A stretch of DNA of 64,000 nt from Enterobacter vonholyi (GCF_008364555.1 NZ_VTUC01000001.1:1-64000); one strand, 5' to 3'; positions 10,066-21,717 are shown, counted from the first letter of the stretch. Program-made: numbers and translations. The notes: generated from the letters alone by a model not told the origin.

Positions 10066-10154
10066 CAATAAAAAAGGCCGCTTTACAGCGGCCAACCATG
10101 TCGAAACGGACATTTTTATACTGCAACGCCCCCCTTTCGGGGAGCAGAGAGGAC
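10066..10154 (-). ncRNA. sdhX: Probable SdhX (RybD) 3'-derived sRNA
   Basis: In E. coli the sdhCDAB-sucABCD transcript ends in SdhX, a roughly 100-nt sRNA released from the 3' UTR after sucD. Here the same place holds three stem-loops on the minus strand: CTCCCC-GAAA-GGGG, ATGTC-GACAT, and a G+C-rich terminator stem ending in T6. An unpaired TATAAAA linker separates the first two. The 5' end is not visible in sequence; I place it just after the sucD stop. Identity rests on position and architecture. Confidence 0.55.
10068..10093 (-). terminator. Intrinsic terminator of the sdh-suc operon
   Basis: GGCCGCT and AGCGGCC form a 7-bp G+C stem with a TTAC/GTAA loop, followed on the minus strand by TTTTTTATT. 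Strong Rho-independent form. Confidence 0.92.
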
Positions 10155-11024
10155 TTACTTAATGATGGATTTCAGTGCTTCGCCGATATCCGCCAGGCTG
10201 CGAACGGTTTTCACGCCTGCGGCTTCCAGCGCTGCGAATTTCTCATCAGCCGTACCCTTACCACCGGCGATGATCGCGCCTGCGTGACCCATACGCTTGC
10301 CTTTCGGCGCAGTCACACCCGCGATGTAGCCCACAACTGGCTTGGTCACGTGTTCTTTGATGTAAGCAGCCGCTTCTTCTTCCGCGCTACCACCGATCTC
10401 ACCGATCATCACGATCGCTTCGGTCTGTGGATCTTCCTGGAACAGCTTCAGGATGTCGATGAAGTTAGAGCCCGGGATCGGGTCACCGCCGATGCCCACG
10501 CAGGTGGACTGGCCGAAACCGTAGTCGGTGGTCTGCTTAACCGCTTCATAGGTCAGGGTACCGGAACGGGACACGATGCCCACTTTACCCGGTTTGTGAA
10601 TGTGGCCCGGCATGATGCCGATTTTGCATTCGCCCGGGGTGATAACGCCTGGGCAGTTCGGGCCAATCATACGCACGCCAGCTTCATCCAGCTTCACCTT
10701 CACGGTCAGCATATCCAGCGTCGGGATGCCTTCGGTGATGGTGATGATCAGTTTGATGCCTGCGTCGATCGCTTCCAGAATAGAGTCTTTGCAGAACGGT
10801 GCCGGAACGTAGATCACGGTCGCGGTGGCGCCCGTCGCTTCTACGGCTTCACGCACGGTGTTAAACACAGGCAGGCCCAGGTGGGTGGTGCCGCCTTTAC
10901 CTGGCGTAACACCGCCAACCATCTGCGTACCGTAGGCAATTGCCTGTTCGGAGTGGAAAGTCCCCTGGCTACCGGTGAAGCCCTGGCAGATAACCTTGGT
11001 ATCTTTATTAATTAAAACTGACAT
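10155..11024 (-). CDS. sucD: Succinyl-CoA synthetase (ADP-forming) alpha subunit
   Basis: 289 codons, as in E. coli. The CoA-binding Rossmann domain begins with [18 protein letters not shown]. The phosphorylated His246 is in [19 protein letters not shown], next to the power-helix glycines. It forms alpha2-beta2 with SucC and converts succinyl-CoA + ADP + Pi to succinate + ATP + CoA. The start overlaps the sucC stop by one base (TAATG). Last gene of the sdh-suc operon. Confidence 0.99.
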   Translation of the reverse strand: MSVLINKDTKVICQGFTGSQGTFHSEQAIAYGTQMVGGVTPGKGGTTHLGLPVFNTVREAVEATGATATVIYVPAPFCKDSILEAIDAGIKLIITITEGIPTLDMLTVKVKLDEAGVRMIGPNCPGVITPGECKIGIMPGHIHKPGKVGIVSRSGTLTYEAVKQTTDYGFGQSTCVGIGGDPIPGSNFIDILKLFQEDPQTEAIVMIGEIGGSAEEEAAAYIKEHVTKPVVGYIAGVTAPKGKRMGHAGAIIAGGKGTADEKFAALEAAGVKTVRSLADIGEALKSIIK

Positions 11025-12190
11025 TATTTCCCCTCCACTGCGGCAACAACCTGCTGAGCTGCATCCGTCAGACTTTTCGCTGCAATAATATTCAGGCCGC
11101 TGTCAGCCAGTTTTTTCGCGCCGAGTTCAGCGTTGTTACCTTCCAGACGCACAACCACGGGAACGTTAACACCTACTTCTTCTACCGCGCCGATGATACC
11201 GTCGGCGATCAGGTCGCAACGGACGATACCGCCGAAGATGTTAACCAGAACGGCCTTCACGTTGTCGTCAGAGAGAATGATTTTGAACGCTTCGGTTACG
11301 CGCTCTTTGGTTGCGCCACCGCCCACGTCGAGGAAGTTTGCTGGCTCACCGCCGTGCAGCTTAACGATGTCCATGGTGCCCATTGCCAGGCCCGCACCGT
11401 TAACCATGCAGCCAATGTTGCCGTCCAGCGCCACGTAGTTCAGTTCCCACTGCGCAGCCTGTGCTTCACGCGGGTCTTCCTGAGACTGGTCGCGCATTTC
11501 GCGCAGATCCGGCTGGCGGAACAGCGCGTTGCCGTCAGCGCCCAGCTTGCCGTCGAGGCAGATCAGATCGCCTTGGGTGGTGATCACCAGTGGGTTGATC
11601 TCGATCAGCGCCAGATCGCGCTCCAGGAAGATAGTTGCCAGACCCATGAAGATCTTGGTGAACTGCTGAACCAGTTTACCTTCCAGGCCCAGCTTGAACG
11701 CCAGCTCGCGACCCTGGTAAGGCATTGGGCCTGCCAGCGGATCGATAGCCACTTTGTGGATCAGGTGCGGGGTCTCTTCCGCCACTTTTTCGATTTCCAC
11801 GCCGCCTTCGGTAGACGCCATGAACACCACGCGACGGGAGCTACGGTCAACAACCGCGCCCAGATAAAGTTCTTTCGCGATGTCGGTCGCCGCTTCCACC
11901 AGGATCTGGTTAACCGGCTGGCCGTTCGCATCTGTCTGGTACGTTACCAGACGCTTGCCGAGCCAATGTTCAGCAAACGCACGAATCTCTTCTTTGCTCT
12001 TAACAACCTTCACACCGCCCGCTTTACCACGGCCACCAGCGTGAACCTGACACTTAACTACCCAAGGGCCGGAACCGATTTTAGATGCGGCTTCTTCTGC
12101 TTCACGCGGGGTAGTACAGGCATAACCCACCGGAGCCGGTAAGCCATACCGGGCAAACAGCTGTTTGGCCTGATATTCATGTAAGTTCAT
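11024..12190 (-). CDS. sucC: Succinyl-CoA synthetase (ADP-forming) beta subunit
   Basis: 388 codons, the E. coli length. An ATP-grasp nucleotide-binding domain fills the N-terminal half ([17 protein letters not shown], near residues 46-62). The C-terminal domain has [16 protein letters not shown] and [14 protein letters not shown], the segment facing the SucD phosphohistidine. Together with SucD it carries out the substrate-level phosphorylation step of the TCA cycle. It is separated from sucB by an 83-nt spacer with a REP-like hairpin and coupled to sucD by a one-base overlap. Confidence 0.99.
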   Translation of the reverse strand: MNLHEYQAKQLFARYGLPAPVGYACTTPREAEEAASKIGSGPWVVKCQVHAGGRGKAGGVKVVKSKEEIRAFAEHWLGKRLVTYQTDANGQPVNQILVEAATDIAKELYLGAVVDRSSRRVVFMASTEGGVEIEKVAEETPHLIHKVAIDPLAGPMPYQGRELAFKLGLEGKLVQQFTKIFMGLATIFLERDLALIEINPLVITTQGDLICLDGKLGADGNALFRQPDLREMRDQSQEDPREAQAAQWELNYVALDGNIGCMVNGAGLAMGTMDIVKLHGGEPANFLDVGGGATKERVTEAFKIILSDDNVKAVLVNIFGGIVRCDLIADGIIGAVEEVGVNVPVVVRLEGNNAELGAKKLADSGLNIIAAKSLTDAAQQVVAAVEGK

Positions 12191-12236
12191 GTGTTCTATC
12201 CATCCTTCAGGTAATCGTTAGGTCGTGCTTTTATTG

Positions 12237-12261
12237 GCCCGGCAGCCATACGCCGCCGGGC
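12237..12261. repeat. REP-like hairpin between sucB and sucC
   Basis: GCCCGGC and GCCGGGC arms (7 bp, all G+C) around an 11-nt loop lie 12 nt after the sucB stop inside the operon. There is no T-run, so it is more likely an mRNA-stabilising REP than a terminator. Confidence 0.6.
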
Positions 12262-12273
12262 AAGACTGCAAAA

Positions 12274-13494
12274 CTAGACGTCCAGCAGCAGACGGGTTGG
12301 ATCTTCCAGTAGCTCTTTAATCGCGACCAGGAAGCCCACGGACTCGCGGCCGTCGATCAGGCGGTGATCGTAAGAGAGCGCCAGGTACATCATTGGCAGG
12401 ATCTCAACTTTACCGTCTACCGCCATAGGGCGATCTTTGATGGCATGCATACCCAGGATCGCGCTCTGCGGCGGGTTAATGATCGGGGTAGACATCAGCG
12501 AGCCGAATACGCCGCCGTTGGTAATGGTGAAGTTACCGCCGGTCAGGTCGTCTACGGTCAGCTTGCCGTCGCGGCCTTTCACGGCCAGCTCTTTAATGTT
12601 CTTCTCGATGTCAGCCATACCCAGGGTATCCACATCACGCAGAACCGGCGTTACCAGGCCGCGTGGAGTAGAAACCGCCATGCTGACGTCGAAATAGTTG
12701 TGGTAAACCACGTCATCGCCATCGATGGACGCGTTCACTTCCGGATAGCGTTTCAGCGCTTCAACCACCGCCTTCACGTAGAAGGACATAAAGCCCAGAC
12801 GGATACCGTGACGTTTTTCAAACGCGTCACCGTACTGCTTGCGCAGGTCCATGATTGGCTTCATGTTCACTTCGTTGAAGGTGGTCAGCATCGCGGTAGA
12901 GTTTTTCGCTTCCAGCAGACGCTCGGCAACGCGCTTACGCAGGCGGGTCATCGGCACGCGTTTTTCGCTGCGGGCACCCAGCGCAGGCTGAGCTGCTGGC
13001 GCCGCCGCAGGAGCTTTCGCTTCGGCCTGAGCAGGCGCTTTCGCCAGATGCTTGTCGATGTCTTCACGGGTCAGACGACCGCCCACACCGGTGCCTTTAA
13101 TGGCTGCCGGGTCAAGGCTGTGTTCCGCCAGCAGGCGACGGATCGCCGGGCTGAGGGCATCGTTAGACTGTTCTTCCAGAGAAGCCTGCTGGCGCTGCGC
13201 CGGCGTAGAGGCTTTCTCTTCAGATTTAGCGCTGGACTCTTTGCCCGCGCTGTTGCCTTCACGCAGGCGACCCAGGATCTGACGAGAGGTGACGGTAGTA
13301 CCTTCATCTTCCAGCACCGCGTCCAGAACGCCATCCGCCGAAGCCGGTACTTCCAGTACCACTTTGTCAGTTTCGATTTCTACCAGCACTTCATCGCGCT
13401 TAACGGCATCGCCTGGTTTTTTGTGCCAGGTAGCGACGGTCGCATCTGCTACGGATTCAGGCAGGTCGGGAACAAGAATATCTACGCTACTCAT
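12274..13494 (-). CDS. sucB: 2-oxoglutarate dehydrogenase E2, dihydrolipoyl succinyltransferase
   Basis: 406 codons (405 in E. coli). The lipoyl domain at about 1-77 has the modified lysine in [15 protein letters not shown] (about residue 44). An Ala/Gln-rich linker and the peripheral-subunit-binding domain ([18 protein letters not shown], about 115-150) follow. The acetyltransferase-fold catalytic domain carries His and Asp in [12 protein letters not shown] near the C-terminus. It forms the 24-mer core of the complex and moves the succinyl group from SucA to CoA. Lies 14 nt after sucA. Confidence 0.99.
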   Translation of the reverse strand: MSSVDILVPDLPESVADATVATWHKKPGDAVKRDEVLVEIETDKVVLEVPASADGVLDAVLEDEGTTVTSRQILGRLREGNSAGKESSAKSEEKASTPAQRQQASLEEQSNDALSPAIRRLLAEHSLDPAAIKGTGVGGRLTREDIDKHLAKAPAQAEAKAPAAAPAAQPALGARSEKRVPMTRLRKRVAERLLEAKNSTAMLTTFNEVNMKPIMDLRKQYGDAFEKRHGIRLGFMSFYVKAVVEALKRYPEVNASIDGDDVVYHNYFDVSMAVSTPRGLVTPVLRDVDTLGMADIEKNIKELAVKGRDGKLTVDDLTGGNFTITNGGVFGSLMSTPIINPPQSAILGMHAIKDRPMAVDGKVEILPMMYLALSYDHRLIDGRESVGFLVAIKELLEDPTRLLLDV

Positions 13495-13508
13495 TATGTA
13501 TCCTTTAA

Positions 13509-16316
13509 TTAATCGACGTTCAGCGCGTCATTGACCAGATCTTGTTGCTGCTTCTGGTGAACGGACATATACCCTACCGCCGGAGAGGCGGAGGCCGGGC
13601 GACCTGCATAGCGCAGGGCTGACCCAAATGGAATCACTTCACGGAAATGATGCTGGCTGCAGTACCATGCGCCCTGGTTAAGCGGCTCTTCCTGGCACCA
13701 GACAAAATCATGAACGTGAGCGTACGGTTTCAGCGCTTCCTGCACCGCCTGGTGCGGGAACGGATAAAGCTGTTCGATACGCACGATGGCGACATCTTTC
13801 TGATCGTTCTTACGGCGCTGTTCCAGCAGGTCGTAATAAACCTTACCAGAACACATCACCACACGCTTCACGGCCTGCGGATCCAGCTCGTCAATTTCAC
13901 CGATGGCCGGCAGGAAGGTGCCATTTGCCAGTTCATCCAGGCTCGACACCGCCAGCGGGTGACGCAGCAGGGACTTCGGCGACATCACCACCAGCGGACG
14001 ACGCATACCGCGCAGCGCCTGACGACGCAGCATGTGGTAGACCTGCGCCGGGGTGGACGGCACGCAGACCTGCATGTTCTGCTCGGCGCAGAGCTGCAGA
14101 TAACGTTCCAGACGCGCGGAAGAGTGCTCCGGACCCTGACCTTCATAACCGTGCGGCAGCAGCATTACCAAGCCACACATACGGCCCCACTTCTGCTCGC
14201 CGGAGGAGATGAACTGGTCGATAACCACCTGCGCACCGTTAGCGAAGTCACCGAACTGCGCTTCCCAGATGGTCAGGGTGCGTGGTTCAGCGGTGGCATA
14301 ACCGTATTCGAAGGCCAGAACCGCTTCTTCAGACAGCACGGAGTCCCAGACCTTGAACTGGCCCTGACCGTTGTGCACGTGCTGCAGCGGGGTGTAGGTT
14401 GAACCGTTGGACTGGTTGTGAACAACCGCGTGACGGTGGAAGAAGGTTCCACGGCCCGCATCTTCACCGGACAGACGAACAGGAATGCCTTCGTCAACCA
14501 GCGTTGCGTAGGCCAGCGTTTCCGCACCGCCCCAGTCGAAGAGCTTCTCGCCTGCCGCCATGGACTGACGGTCAGCATAAATTTTCGCCACGCGCGACTG
14601 CATCTCGATAGCGTCCGGCACGGTGCTGATGCGTTTAGCCAGCTCCTGCAGGCGCTTCATCTCAACCTTATTCGGGTAGCTCTCATCCCACTCGTGGTTG
14701 AGGTACGGCGACCAGGTAAAGGAGTGCATGTTCATCGGACGCAGTTCTTTCACTACGCATTCGCCCGCATCCAGCGCGTCGCGGTAGAGGTTGACCATTT
14801 CGGTCGCATCTTCCAGCGTCGCCACTTTGTCGCCTTCCAGCTTGTCAGCATAGATTTTGCGCGGAGTCGGGTGTTTTTTGATTTTCTGATACATCAGCGG
14901 CTGGGTTGCACTTGGCTCATCCGCTTCGTTGTGGCCGTGACGGCGGTAGCAGAAGAGGTCAATGAACACATCGCGTTTGAAGGTATTACGGAAGTCCAGC
15001 GCCAGACGGGTAACGAAAGCAACGGCTTCCGGGTCATCCGCGTTAACGTGGAAGATCGGCGCCTGCACCATCTTACCGATGTCGGTGCAGTACGGGGTAG
15101 AACGCGCGTCCAGCGGGTTAGAGGTGGTGAAGCCCACCTGGTTGTTGATCACGATGCGAACGGTACCGCCCACTTCATAACCACGCGCTTTCGACATGTT
15201 CAGGGTTTCCTGAACCACGCCCTGCCCTGTTACCGCCGCATCGCCGTGGATGGTGATTGGCAGTACTTTGTTGCTGCTCGGCTCGTCCAGACGATCCAGA
15301 CGCGCGCGCACGGAACCGATAACCACCGGGCTGACGATTTCCAGGTGTGACGGGTTAAACGCCAGCGCCAGGTGAACCAGACCGCCTTCGGTTTCGATAT
15401 CAGACGAGAAGCCCATGTGGTACTTCACGTCGCCGGTGCCGAGGTGTTCTTTATGTTTGCCCGCGAATTCGTCGAACAGGTCCTGCGGTTTTTTACCCAG
15501 CACGTTGACCAGCACGTTCAGACGACCACGGTGCGCCATGCCCAGCACCACTTCACGGGTGCCGCTCTTGCCTGCATGACGAATCAGCTCTTTCAGCATC
15601 GGCACCAGGGCGTCACCGCCTTCCAGCGAGAAGCGTTTTGCGCCCGGGAACTTCGCGCCCAGATAGCGCTCAAGGCCTTCCGCTGCGGTCAGTTCGCTGA
15701 GGAAGCGTTTTTTCTCGTCAGCCGAGAAGGTCGCGTGGCCCGCTACGGATTCGATGCGCTGCTGGATCCAGCGCTTCTCTTCGGTAGAGGTAATGTGCAT
15801 GTATTCCGCGCCGATGGAGCCGCAGTAGGTTTGCTTGAGCGCGTCAATCAGATCGCCCAGCTTCATCGTGTCTTTGCCGATGGCAAAGGAACCTACGTTA
15901 AAGCTTTCCTGGAAATCGGCCTCGGTCAGATCGTGATATGCCGGATCGAGATCGGCCACACGGTCTTGTTTCCACAGTCCCAGCGGATCGAGATTCGCAT
16001 GCTGGTGACCACGGAAGCGATAAGCGTTGATAAGCTGCAGGACTTTAACCTGCTTCGCATTGGTGTCAGGGTCGGAAATCGCAGAAGAGTAACGTGAGGC
16101 ATCCTTCGCCAGACGACGGAAATAATCACGTGTTTTGGAATGGAATTGATCCGGTTTGACCCCTGTACCAGGCAACTGCTGGAACATGGAACGCCAGTTT
16201 GCGTCCACTGAGTCAGGATCGGTTAAGAAGTCTTCATAGAGCTGTTCTATCCAGCTCTGGTTGGCACCAGAGAGGTAAGAAGAGTCCAGCCAGGCTTTCA
16301 TTGCGCCGTTCTGCAT
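13509..16316 (-). CDS. sucA: 2-oxoglutarate dehydrogenase E1 (decarboxylating, thiamine-dependent)
   Basis: 935 codons (933 in E. coli), starting [17 protein letters not shown]. The thiamine diphosphate site shows [17 protein letters not shown] and the GDAA...NNQVGF motif near residues 370-410; HGHNEADEP is also conserved. It decarboxylates 2-oxoglutarate and passes the succinyl group to the lipoyl arm of SucB. A 219-nt gap with a REP-like element separates it from sdhB, and an internal promoter there is known in E. coli. Confidence 0.99.
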   Translation of the reverse strand: MQNGAMKAWLDSSYLSGANQSWIEQLYEDFLTDPDSVDANWRSMFQQLPGTGVKPDQFHSKTRDYFRRLAKDASRYSSAISDPDTNAKQVKVLQLINAYRFRGHQHANLDPLGLWKQDRVADLDPAYHDLTEADFQESFNVGSFAIGKDTMKLGDLIDALKQTYCGSIGAEYMHITSTEEKRWIQQRIESVAGHATFSADEKKRFLSELTAAEGLERYLGAKFPGAKRFSLEGGDALVPMLKELIRHAGKSGTREVVLGMAHRGRLNVLVNVLGKKPQDLFDEFAGKHKEHLGTGDVKYHMGFSSDIETEGGLVHLALAFNPSHLEIVSPVVIGSVRARLDRLDEPSSNKVLPITIHGDAAVTGQGVVQETLNMSKARGYEVGGTVRIVINNQVGFTTSNPLDARSTPYCTDIGKMVQAPIFHVNADDPEAVAFVTRLALDFRNTFKRDVFIDLFCYRRHGHNEADEPSATQPLMYQKIKKHPTPRKIYADKLEGDKVATLEDATEMVNLYRDALDAGECVVKELRPMNMHSFTWSPYLNHEWDESYPNKVEMKRLQELAKRISTVPDAIEMQSRVAKIYADRQSMAAGEKLFDWGGAETLAYATLVDEGIPVRLSGEDAGRGTFFHRHAVVHNQSNGSTYTPLQHVHNGQGQFKVWDSVLSEEAVLAFEYGYATAEPRTLTIWEAQFGDFANGAQVVIDQFISSGEQKWGRMCGLVMLLPHGYEGQGPEHSSARLERYLQLCAEQNMQVCVPSTPAQVYHMLRRQALRGMRRPLVVMSPKSLLRHPLAVSSLDELANGTFLPAIGEIDELDPQAVKRVVMCSGKVYYDLLEQRRKNDQKDVAIVRIEQLYPFPHQAVQEALKPYAHVHDFVWCQEEPLNQGAWYCSQHHFREVIPFGSALRYAGRPASASPAVGYMSVHQKQQQDLVNDALNVD

Positions 16317-16476
16317 CGTGATCCCTTAAGCATTTTTATGCTTACTTTCGCCGTAGAAACTACCACGCACACCACGTGTACGTGCCGGGGTTCACCTGCG
16401 AGCTCTTTGTGGCCCGCGAAGGAACCTTTAGAAACTGTCTAGACTTCAGGGCAGTTTTTAAAGGTTTCTGCAATCT

Positions 16477-16517
16477 ATGCCCTCTCCCTGTCGGAGAGGG
16501 TTAAGGTGAGGGGAACA
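16477..16517. repeat. REP-like palindrome between sdhB and sucA
   Basis: CCCTCTCC and GGAGAGGG arms followed by TTAAGGTGAGGGGAA. Same family as the elements near 21718, 40193 and 58686. It lies inside the transcribed spacer of the sdh-suc operon. Confidence 0.7.
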
Positions 16518-16535
16518 GCGCTCCCCTCTCACTAC

Positions 16536-17252
16536 TTACGCACTGCGCTGCAGCAGCATCGACTTAATATGGCCGATGGCGCGCGTCGGGTTCAGCCCCT
16601 TCGGACACACACTGACGCAGTTCATGATGCTATGGCAGCGGAATACGCTGAAAGCGTCACTCAGTCCTTCCAGACGGCTGTCGGTTTCGGTGTCGCGGCT
16701 GTCGATCAGGAAGCGATAGGCAGCCAGCAGACCGGCCGGACCGATAAACTTGTCCGGGTTCCACCAGAACGACGGGCAGGACGTAGAACAGCATGCGCAG
16801 AGAATACACTCGTACAGACCATCGAGTTTTTCACGCTGCTCAGGAGACTGTAAGTGCTCACGAGCCGGTGGATTTTGCCCATTATTCAATAAGTAAGGCT
16901 TAATCTTCTCATATTGTGCATAGAATTGCCCCATGTCTACCACCAAATCACGCACGACCGGCAGGCCTGGCAGAGGACGGATAACAATTTTCTGACCGGG
17001 ACGCTGCAACGCTGATATTGGCGTGATGCAGGCCAGGCCATTTTTGCCGTTCATGTTCACACCGTCAGAGCCACAAACCCCTTCACGGCAGGAGCGGCGG
17101 AACGACAGGGTTGGATCTTTTTCTTTCAGCTGGATTAAGGCATCCAGCAGCATCATGTCGCGACCTTCTTCCGCTTCCAGGGTGTAGTCCTGCATTCGCG
17201 GAGCGTCATCAACATCCGGGTTATAACGATAAACTGAGAATTCGAGTTTCAT
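16536..17252 (-). CDS. sdhB: Succinate dehydrogenase iron-sulfur subunit
   Basis: 238 codons, the E. coli length. The N-terminal ferredoxin domain binds [2Fe-2S] through RRSCREGVCGSDG and GLAC (about residues 50-80). The C-terminal domain carries CILCACCSTSCPSFWW and later CHSIMNC and CPKGLNP clusters for [4Fe-4S] and [3Fe-4S]. It passes electrons from SdhA flavin to ubiquinone at SdhCD. Lies 15 nt after sdhA. Confidence 0.99.
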   Translation of the reverse strand: MKLEFSVYRYNPDVDDAPRMQDYTLEAEEGRDMMLLDALIQLKEKDPTLSFRRSCREGVCGSDGVNMNGKNGLACITPISALQRPGQKIVIRPLPGLPVVRDLVVDMGQFYAQYEKIKPYLLNNGQNPPAREHLQSPEQREKLDGLYECILCACCSTSCPSFWWNPDKFIGPAGLLAAYRFLIDSRDTETDSRLEGLSDAFSVFRCHSIMNCVSVCPKGLNPTRAIGHIKSMLLQRSA

Positions 17253-17267
17253 TATCCTGTCTCCGCA

Positions 17268-19034
17268 TTAGTAAGTACGAATCTTCGGCGGGAACGCCGG
17301 ACGCAGTTTCGGTTCCATGTTGACGCTACGACGCGTCATGGTTTCCGACTCTGGCAGATACAGGGAATGACACAGCCAGTTTTCGTCATCACGCTCCGGG
17401 AAGTCGAAGCGGCTATGGGCGCCACGGCTTTCGGTACGGAAGTTTGCCGACATCGCGGTCGCGAACGCGGTTTCCATCAGGTTATCCAGCTCCAGGCACT
17501 CAACGCGCTGGGTGTTAAACTCGCTGGAAGTGTCGTCCAGACGGGCATTTTTCAGACGCTCGCGGATCGCTTTCAGCTGCTCAAGACCTTTGGCCATCGC
17601 GTCGCCTTCACGGAATACCGAGAAGTTGTGCTGCATACATTCCTGCAGCGCTTTACGGATTTCCACCGGATCTTCGCCGTTACGGTTGCCGTTCCAGCGG
17701 TTGAGGCGCTCAAGAGAGGCATCAATTTCGTCGTCGGTTGCGTCACGCAGCGCACCCTGCTCGGCAATGGATTCCTGCAGATGCAGACCCACTGCGCGAC
17801 CAAACACCACCAGATCCAGCAGGGAGTTGCCGCCCAGACGGTTTGCACCGTGTACGGATACGCAGGCGATTTCGCCCACCGCGAACAGGCCAGGAATGAC
17901 CACGTCTTCGCCCTGCTCGTTCACGGTCAGCGCCTGACCGGTCACTTTGGTCGGAATACCGCCCATCATGTAGTGGCAGGTTGGGATAACCGGAATCGGC
18001 TCTTTCACCGGGTCGACGTGTGCGAAGGTGCGGGATAGTTCCAGGATGCCCGGCAGACGGGACTCCAGAACTTCTTTACCCAGATGGTCGAGTTTCAGCT
18101 TCGCGTGCGGACCCCATGGGCCGTCGCAGCCGCGGCCTTCACGGATTTCGATCATGATGGAACGCGCCACCACGTCACGACCCGCCAGGTCTTTCGCATT
18201 CGGGGCATAACGCTCCATGAAGCGCTCACCGTGTTTGTTCAGCAGGTAGCCACCTTCACCGCGGCAGCCTTCTGTTACCAGAACGCCTGCACCGGCGATA
18301 CCGGTTGGGTGGAACTGCCACATCTCCATATCCTGCACCGGCACGCCCGCGCGGATAGCCATACCGACACCGTCACCGGTGTTGATGTGGGCGTTGGTGG
18401 TGGACTGATAGATACGGCCTGCACCGCCGGTCGCCAGCACGGTAGCGCGCGCTTTGAAGTAAACCACTTCACCAGTTTCGATGCACAGCGCGGTACAGCC
18501 AACAATTGCGCCATCGGCGTTTTTCACCAGATCCAGCGCATACCATTCGGAGAAGATGGTGGTGTGGTTTTTCAGGTTCTGCTGATACAGGGTGTGCAGC
18601 AGCGCGTGACCGGTACGGTCAGCCGCCGCCGCGGTGCGTGCCGCCTGCTCGCCGCCGAAGTTTTTCGACTGGCCGCCAAACGGACGCTGATAGATAGTGC
18701 CATTTTCCAGACGGGAGAACGGCAGACCCATGTGGTCCAGCTCCAGAATCGCTTCCGGGCCGGTTTTACACATATATTCGATGGCATCCTGGTCGCCGAT
18801 GTAATCGGAACCTTTTACCGTGTCATACATGTGCCATTCCCAGTTATCTTCATGGGAGTTACCCAGCGCAACGGTAATACCGCCCTGCGCGGACACAGTA
18901 TGGGAACGGGTCGGGAAAACTTTAGAGAGCAGCGCACAGGTTTGGCCGCTCTGGGAAATTTGCAGTGCGGCACGCATACCTGCGCCACCGGCACCAATTA
19001 CAACAGCATCAAATTCTCTGACTGGCAGTTTCAT
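17268..19034 (-). CDS. sdhA: Succinate dehydrogenase flavoprotein subunit
   Basis: 588 codons from the ATG at 19034 ([19 protein letters not shown]). An in-frame start 12 nt upstream would add MGCV, but the chosen start overlaps the sdhD stop by one base (TAATG) and gives the E. coli length. The Rossmann motif is GAGGAG. His45 in [13 protein letters not shown] is the covalent FAD attachment site. The active-site region includes [23 protein letters not shown] and [10 protein letters not shown]. It oxidises succinate to fumarate on the cytoplasmic face. Confidence 0.99.
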   Translation of the reverse strand: MKLPVREFDAVVIGAGGAGMRAALQISQSGQTCALLSKVFPTRSHTVSAQGGITVALGNSHEDNWEWHMYDTVKGSDYIGDQDAIEYMCKTGPEAILELDHMGLPFSRLENGTIYQRPFGGQSKNFGGEQAARTAAAADRTGHALLHTLYQQNLKNHTTIFSEWYALDLVKNADGAIVGCTALCIETGEVVYFKARATVLATGGAGRIYQSTTNAHINTGDGVGMAIRAGVPVQDMEMWQFHPTGIAGAGVLVTEGCRGEGGYLLNKHGERFMERYAPNAKDLAGRDVVARSIMIEIREGRGCDGPWGPHAKLKLDHLGKEVLESRLPGILELSRTFAHVDPVKEPIPVIPTCHYMMGGIPTKVTGQALTVNEQGEDVVIPGLFAVGEIACVSVHGANRLGGNSLLDLVVFGRAVGLHLQESIAEQGALRDATDDEIDASLERLNRWNGNRNGEDPVEIRKALQECMQHNFSVFREGDAMAKGLEQLKAIRERLKNARLDDTSSEFNTQRVECLELDNLMETAFATAMSANFRTESRGAHSRFDFPERDDENWLCHSLYLPESETMTRRSVNMEPKLRPAFPPKIRTY

Positions 19035-19381
19035 TACACACCCCACACCACAACGAATCCATAAATAACGTAAACCACCAGTGCAACCACAATGGCCAGC
19101 TGCAGTGGGAGGCGAATCGCCAGCGGTTTAACGTAATCGGTCAACACCTGCCACATGCCAATCCATGCATGAATAAGGATAGAGAACAGGGCCAGCAGGG
19201 TGAACACTTTGGTGAAGGCGGATCCGAAGAACCCACTCCAGATTTCCCACGTCAGCGTGCCGCTGGTCGCGAAGAAACCGATCATATAGATGATGTAAAG
19301 AGTGAGAACGATGGCGGTAGCACGGACCAGAATGAAGTCATGTACGCCGTTGCGTCCTAATGCGGAGGCGTTGCTTACCAT
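19034..19381 (-). CDS. sdhD: Succinate dehydrogenase membrane anchor SdhD
   Basis: 115 codons, as in E. coli. It has three membrane helices (about 18-38, 58-78, 88-110). The haem b ligand His is in [15 protein letters not shown] (about residue 71), and the quinone-site Tyr in LTDYVKP (about 83). It overlaps sdhC by 7 nt upstream and sdhA by one base downstream. Confidence 0.98.
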   Translation of the reverse strand: MVSNASALGRNGVHDFILVRATAIVLTLYIIYMIGFFATSGTLTWEIWSGFFGSAFTKVFTLLALFSILIHAWIGMWQVLTDYVKPLAIRLPLQLAIVVALVVYVIYGFVVVWGV

Positions 19382-19764
19382 ACGAGAACTCCTGCGAGAA
19401 GTGAAAGCACGACAGTAATCACAAATGAAATGTTAGCGGAGCGTTTCCCGGCTTCGAAAGTCTCTTCCAGGTAGCCAAAGTCCATCAGCATATGGCGAAC
19501 ACCCACGACGACGTGGTACGCCAGCGCGGTCAGAATGCCCCACATGATGAATTTCACGAAGAAGCTGTTCATGATGGCAGAGGCCTGGAGGAATCCTTCA
19601 GGTGAAGAGAGGCTGGTGCCCAGTAACCACAGCAGAATACCGACCGCCACAAACGTAATCACACCAGAAACACGGTGCAGAATGGACGCTATTGCTGTTA
19701 CGGGGAACCGGATCGTTTTGAGATCCAGATTGACAGGTCTTTGTTTTTTCACATTTCTTATCAT
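19375..19764 (-). CDS. sdhC: Succinate dehydrogenase cytochrome b556 subunit SdhC
   Basis: 129 codons from ATG 19764 ([15 protein letters not shown]), the accepted E. coli start. The open frame runs further upstream, and an ATG 15 nt earlier (MWALF-MIRN) cannot be excluded, but neither has a good Shine-Dalgarno. Quinone-site Ser and Arg lie in [10 protein letters not shown] (about 27-31), and the haem ligand is in [14 protein letters not shown] (about 84). There are three membrane helices. First gene of the sdh-suc operon. Confidence 0.97.
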   Translation of the reverse strand: MIRNVKKQRPVNLDLKTIRFPVTAIASILHRVSGVITFVAVGILLWLLGTSLSSPEGFLQASAIMNSFFVKFIMWGILTALAYHVVVGVRHMLMDFGYLEETFEAGKRSANISFVITVVLSLLAGVLVW

Positions 19765-19939
19765 GAATAACGCCCACATGCTGTTCTTATTGTTTCCTTC
19801 CTCCGGACTGCGATGCGGGTCAAGCAGCGTTCCTTTTCTATAACTGCGCGTCATGCAAAACACTGCTTCCAGATGCTTAAACGACACGTTACAACGCTGG
19901 GTGGCTCGGGATTGCAGGGTGTTCCGGAGACCTGGCGGC

Positions 19940-19968
19940 AGTATAGGCCGTTCACAAAATCATTACAA
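19940..19968 (-). promoter_or_regulatory. sdhC promoter
   Basis: Minus-strand TTGTAA (19963-19968) and TATACT (19940-19945) with exactly 17 nt between. Predicted start near 19933, giving a leader of about 170 nt before sdhC, similar to the long regulated leader of E. coli sdhC that several sRNAs target. Confidence 0.75.
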
Positions 19969-20005
19969 TTAACCTACATACAGTTTGTCGGGTTTTCTCT
20001 GGAAC

Positions 20006-20021
20006 AGTGATCAGGGTCACG
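20006..20021. promoter_or_regulatory. CRP-type site between sdhC and gltA
   Basis: AGTGATCAGGGTCACG contains GTGA-N6-TCAC, the CRP core. Its centre is about 80 bp upstream of the predicted sdhC start and about 100 bp upstream of the gltA start on the other side, so it could serve either promoter. Confidence 0.55.
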
Positions 20022-20078
20022 ATAACAACATCTTTTTAATTTTTAATCATCTGATTTGACAAATGTTAAACAATATTG

Positions 20079-20108
20079 TTACAAACGTCATCAGAAAAGG
20101 CATATAAT
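20079..20108 (+). promoter_or_regulatory. gltA promoter
   Basis: TATAAT at 20103-20108 preceded by TTACAA at 20079-20084 (18-nt spacer). It gives a leader of about 300 nt before gltA, in keeping with the long E. coli gltA leader. The rest of the 654-nt sdhC-gltA gap is A+T-rich and ArcA-like but shows no ORF. Confidence 0.6.
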
Positions 20109-20418
20109 GCGCAAAAGTTATGAGGTCTCTCTTTCACCTGACAAATAGTTATGTAACAGTGTGATGGTATTGACCGAAGTTATCAGGACAGTTATTAGTG
20201 ATATACAGGTTTGAATAATTCGGACTGCAAAAACGCTGATTTGCTGTTGTTTCACTGATATTTCATTCGTTTACCTGCAAGGCGCCATAGCTCTGTACCC
20301 TGGTTTGTCCTCGTGAGCTGAGCGGTAAGCCAAATAACAATCTGGTAACGGTGATTAACAGCTGAAAGCAAATCCGGTAAAGCGCAGTCTTAAGCATAAG
20401 GCGCTAAGGAGACCGTAA

Positions 20419-21702
20419 ATGGCTGATACAAAGGCAACGCTCACCCTAAATGGTGACACTGCTATTGAACTGGATGTGCTAAAAGGCACGCTCGGTCAGG
20501 ATGTTATTGATATCCGTACGCTGGGTTCCAAAGGGATGTTCACCTTTGACCCTGGATTTACCTCTACCGCATCTTGCGAATCCAAAATCACCTTTATCGA
20601 CGGTGACGAAGGTATCCTGCTCCATCGCGGCTTCCCTATCGATCAGTTAGCCACCGAATCCAACTACCTGGAAGTGTGCTATATCCTGCTGAACGGCGAA
20701 AAACCGACGCAGGCCCAGTTCGATGAATTTAAAACCACCGTGACCCGTCACACCATGATCCATGAGCAGATTACCCGTCTGTTCCATGCGTTCCGTCGTG
20801 ACTCTCACCCAATGGCGGTGATGTGCGGTATTACCGGTGCGCTGGCAGCGTTCTACCACGACTCCCTTGACGTGAATAACCCGCGTCACCGTGAAATCGC
20901 CGCTTACCGTCTGCTGTCCAAAATGCCTACCATGGCGGCGATGTGCTACAAATACTCCATCGGCCAGCCGTTTGTGTATCCGCGCAACGACCTCTCCTAC
21001 GCGGGTAACTTCCTGCGCATGATGTTCTCCACGCCGTGCGAAGAGTACGAAGTGAACCCGGTTCTGGAACGCGCGATGGACCGTATTCTGATCCTGCACG
21101 CTGACCACGAACAGAACGCCTCTACCTCTACCGTCCGTACCGCGGGCTCTTCAGGCGCGAACCCGTTCGCCTGTATCGCTGCGGGCATCGCCTCCCTGTG
21201 GGGACCGGCGCACGGCGGCGCGAACGAAGCGGCACTGAAGATGCTGGAAGAGATCAGCACTGTTGAGCACATTCCTGAGTTCGTGCGTCGCGCGAAAGAC
21301 AAGAATGATTCCTTCCGCCTGATGGGCTTCGGTCACCGTGTTTACAAAAACTACGACCCGCGCGCCACTGTGATGCGTGAGACCTGCCACGAAGTGCTGA
21401 AAGAGCTGGGTACCAAAGATGATCTGCTGGAAGTGGCGATGGAGCTGGAACACATCGCGCTGAACGACCCGTACTTCATCGAGAAGAAACTCTACCCGAA
21501 CGTTGATTTCTACTCTGGCATTATTCTGAAAGCGATGGGCATTCCGTCTTCCATGTTCACCGTGATCTTCGCTATGGCGCGTACCGTAGGCTGGATTGCG
21601 CACTGGAACGAAATGCACAGCGAAGGCATGAAGATCGCGCGTCCTCGTCAGTTGTATACCGGCTACGAGCAGCGTGATTTTAAGTCTGACCTGAAGCGCT
21701 AA
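20419..21702 (+). CDS. gltA: Citrate synthase (type II, NADH-sensitive)
   Basis: 427 codons, identical in length to E. coli GltA, with AAGGAG 7 nt before the ATG. Catalytic residues are in [10 protein letters not shown] (His264 type), [13 protein letters not shown] (His305 type) and NVDFYSGI (Asp362 type). The N-terminal domain of about 50 residues is typical of hexameric, NADH-inhibited enzymes. It condenses acetyl-CoA with oxaloacetate. Divergent from sdhC and convergent with nei. Confidence 0.99.
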   Translation: MADTKATLTLNGDTAIELDVLKGTLGQDVIDIRTLGSKGMFTFDPGFTSTASCESKITFIDGDEGILLHRGFPIDQLATESNYLEVCYILLNGEKPTQAQFDEFKTTVTRHTMIHEQITRLFHAFRRDSHPMAVMCGITGALAAFYHDSLDVNNPRHREIAAYRLLSKMPTMAAMCYKYSIGQPFVYPRNDLSYAGNFLRMMFSTPCEEYEVNPVLERAMDRILILHADHEQNASTSTVRTAGSSGANPFACIAAGIASLWGPAHGGANEAALKMLEEISTVEHIPEFVRRAKDKNDSFRLMGFGHRVYKNYDPRATVMRETCHEVLKELGTKDDLLEVAMELEHIALNDPYFIEKKLYPNVDFYSGIILKAMGIPSSMFTVIFAMARTVGWIAHWNEMHSEGMKIARPRQLYTGYEQRDFKSDLKR

Positions 21703-21717
21703 AAGACGTTGGGTGCG

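Noticed and set aside
10047..11015. 322-codon plus-strand ORF opposite sucD
   Set aside because: Antisense to sucD and to the operon terminator; no ribosome-binding site or homology that I recognise.
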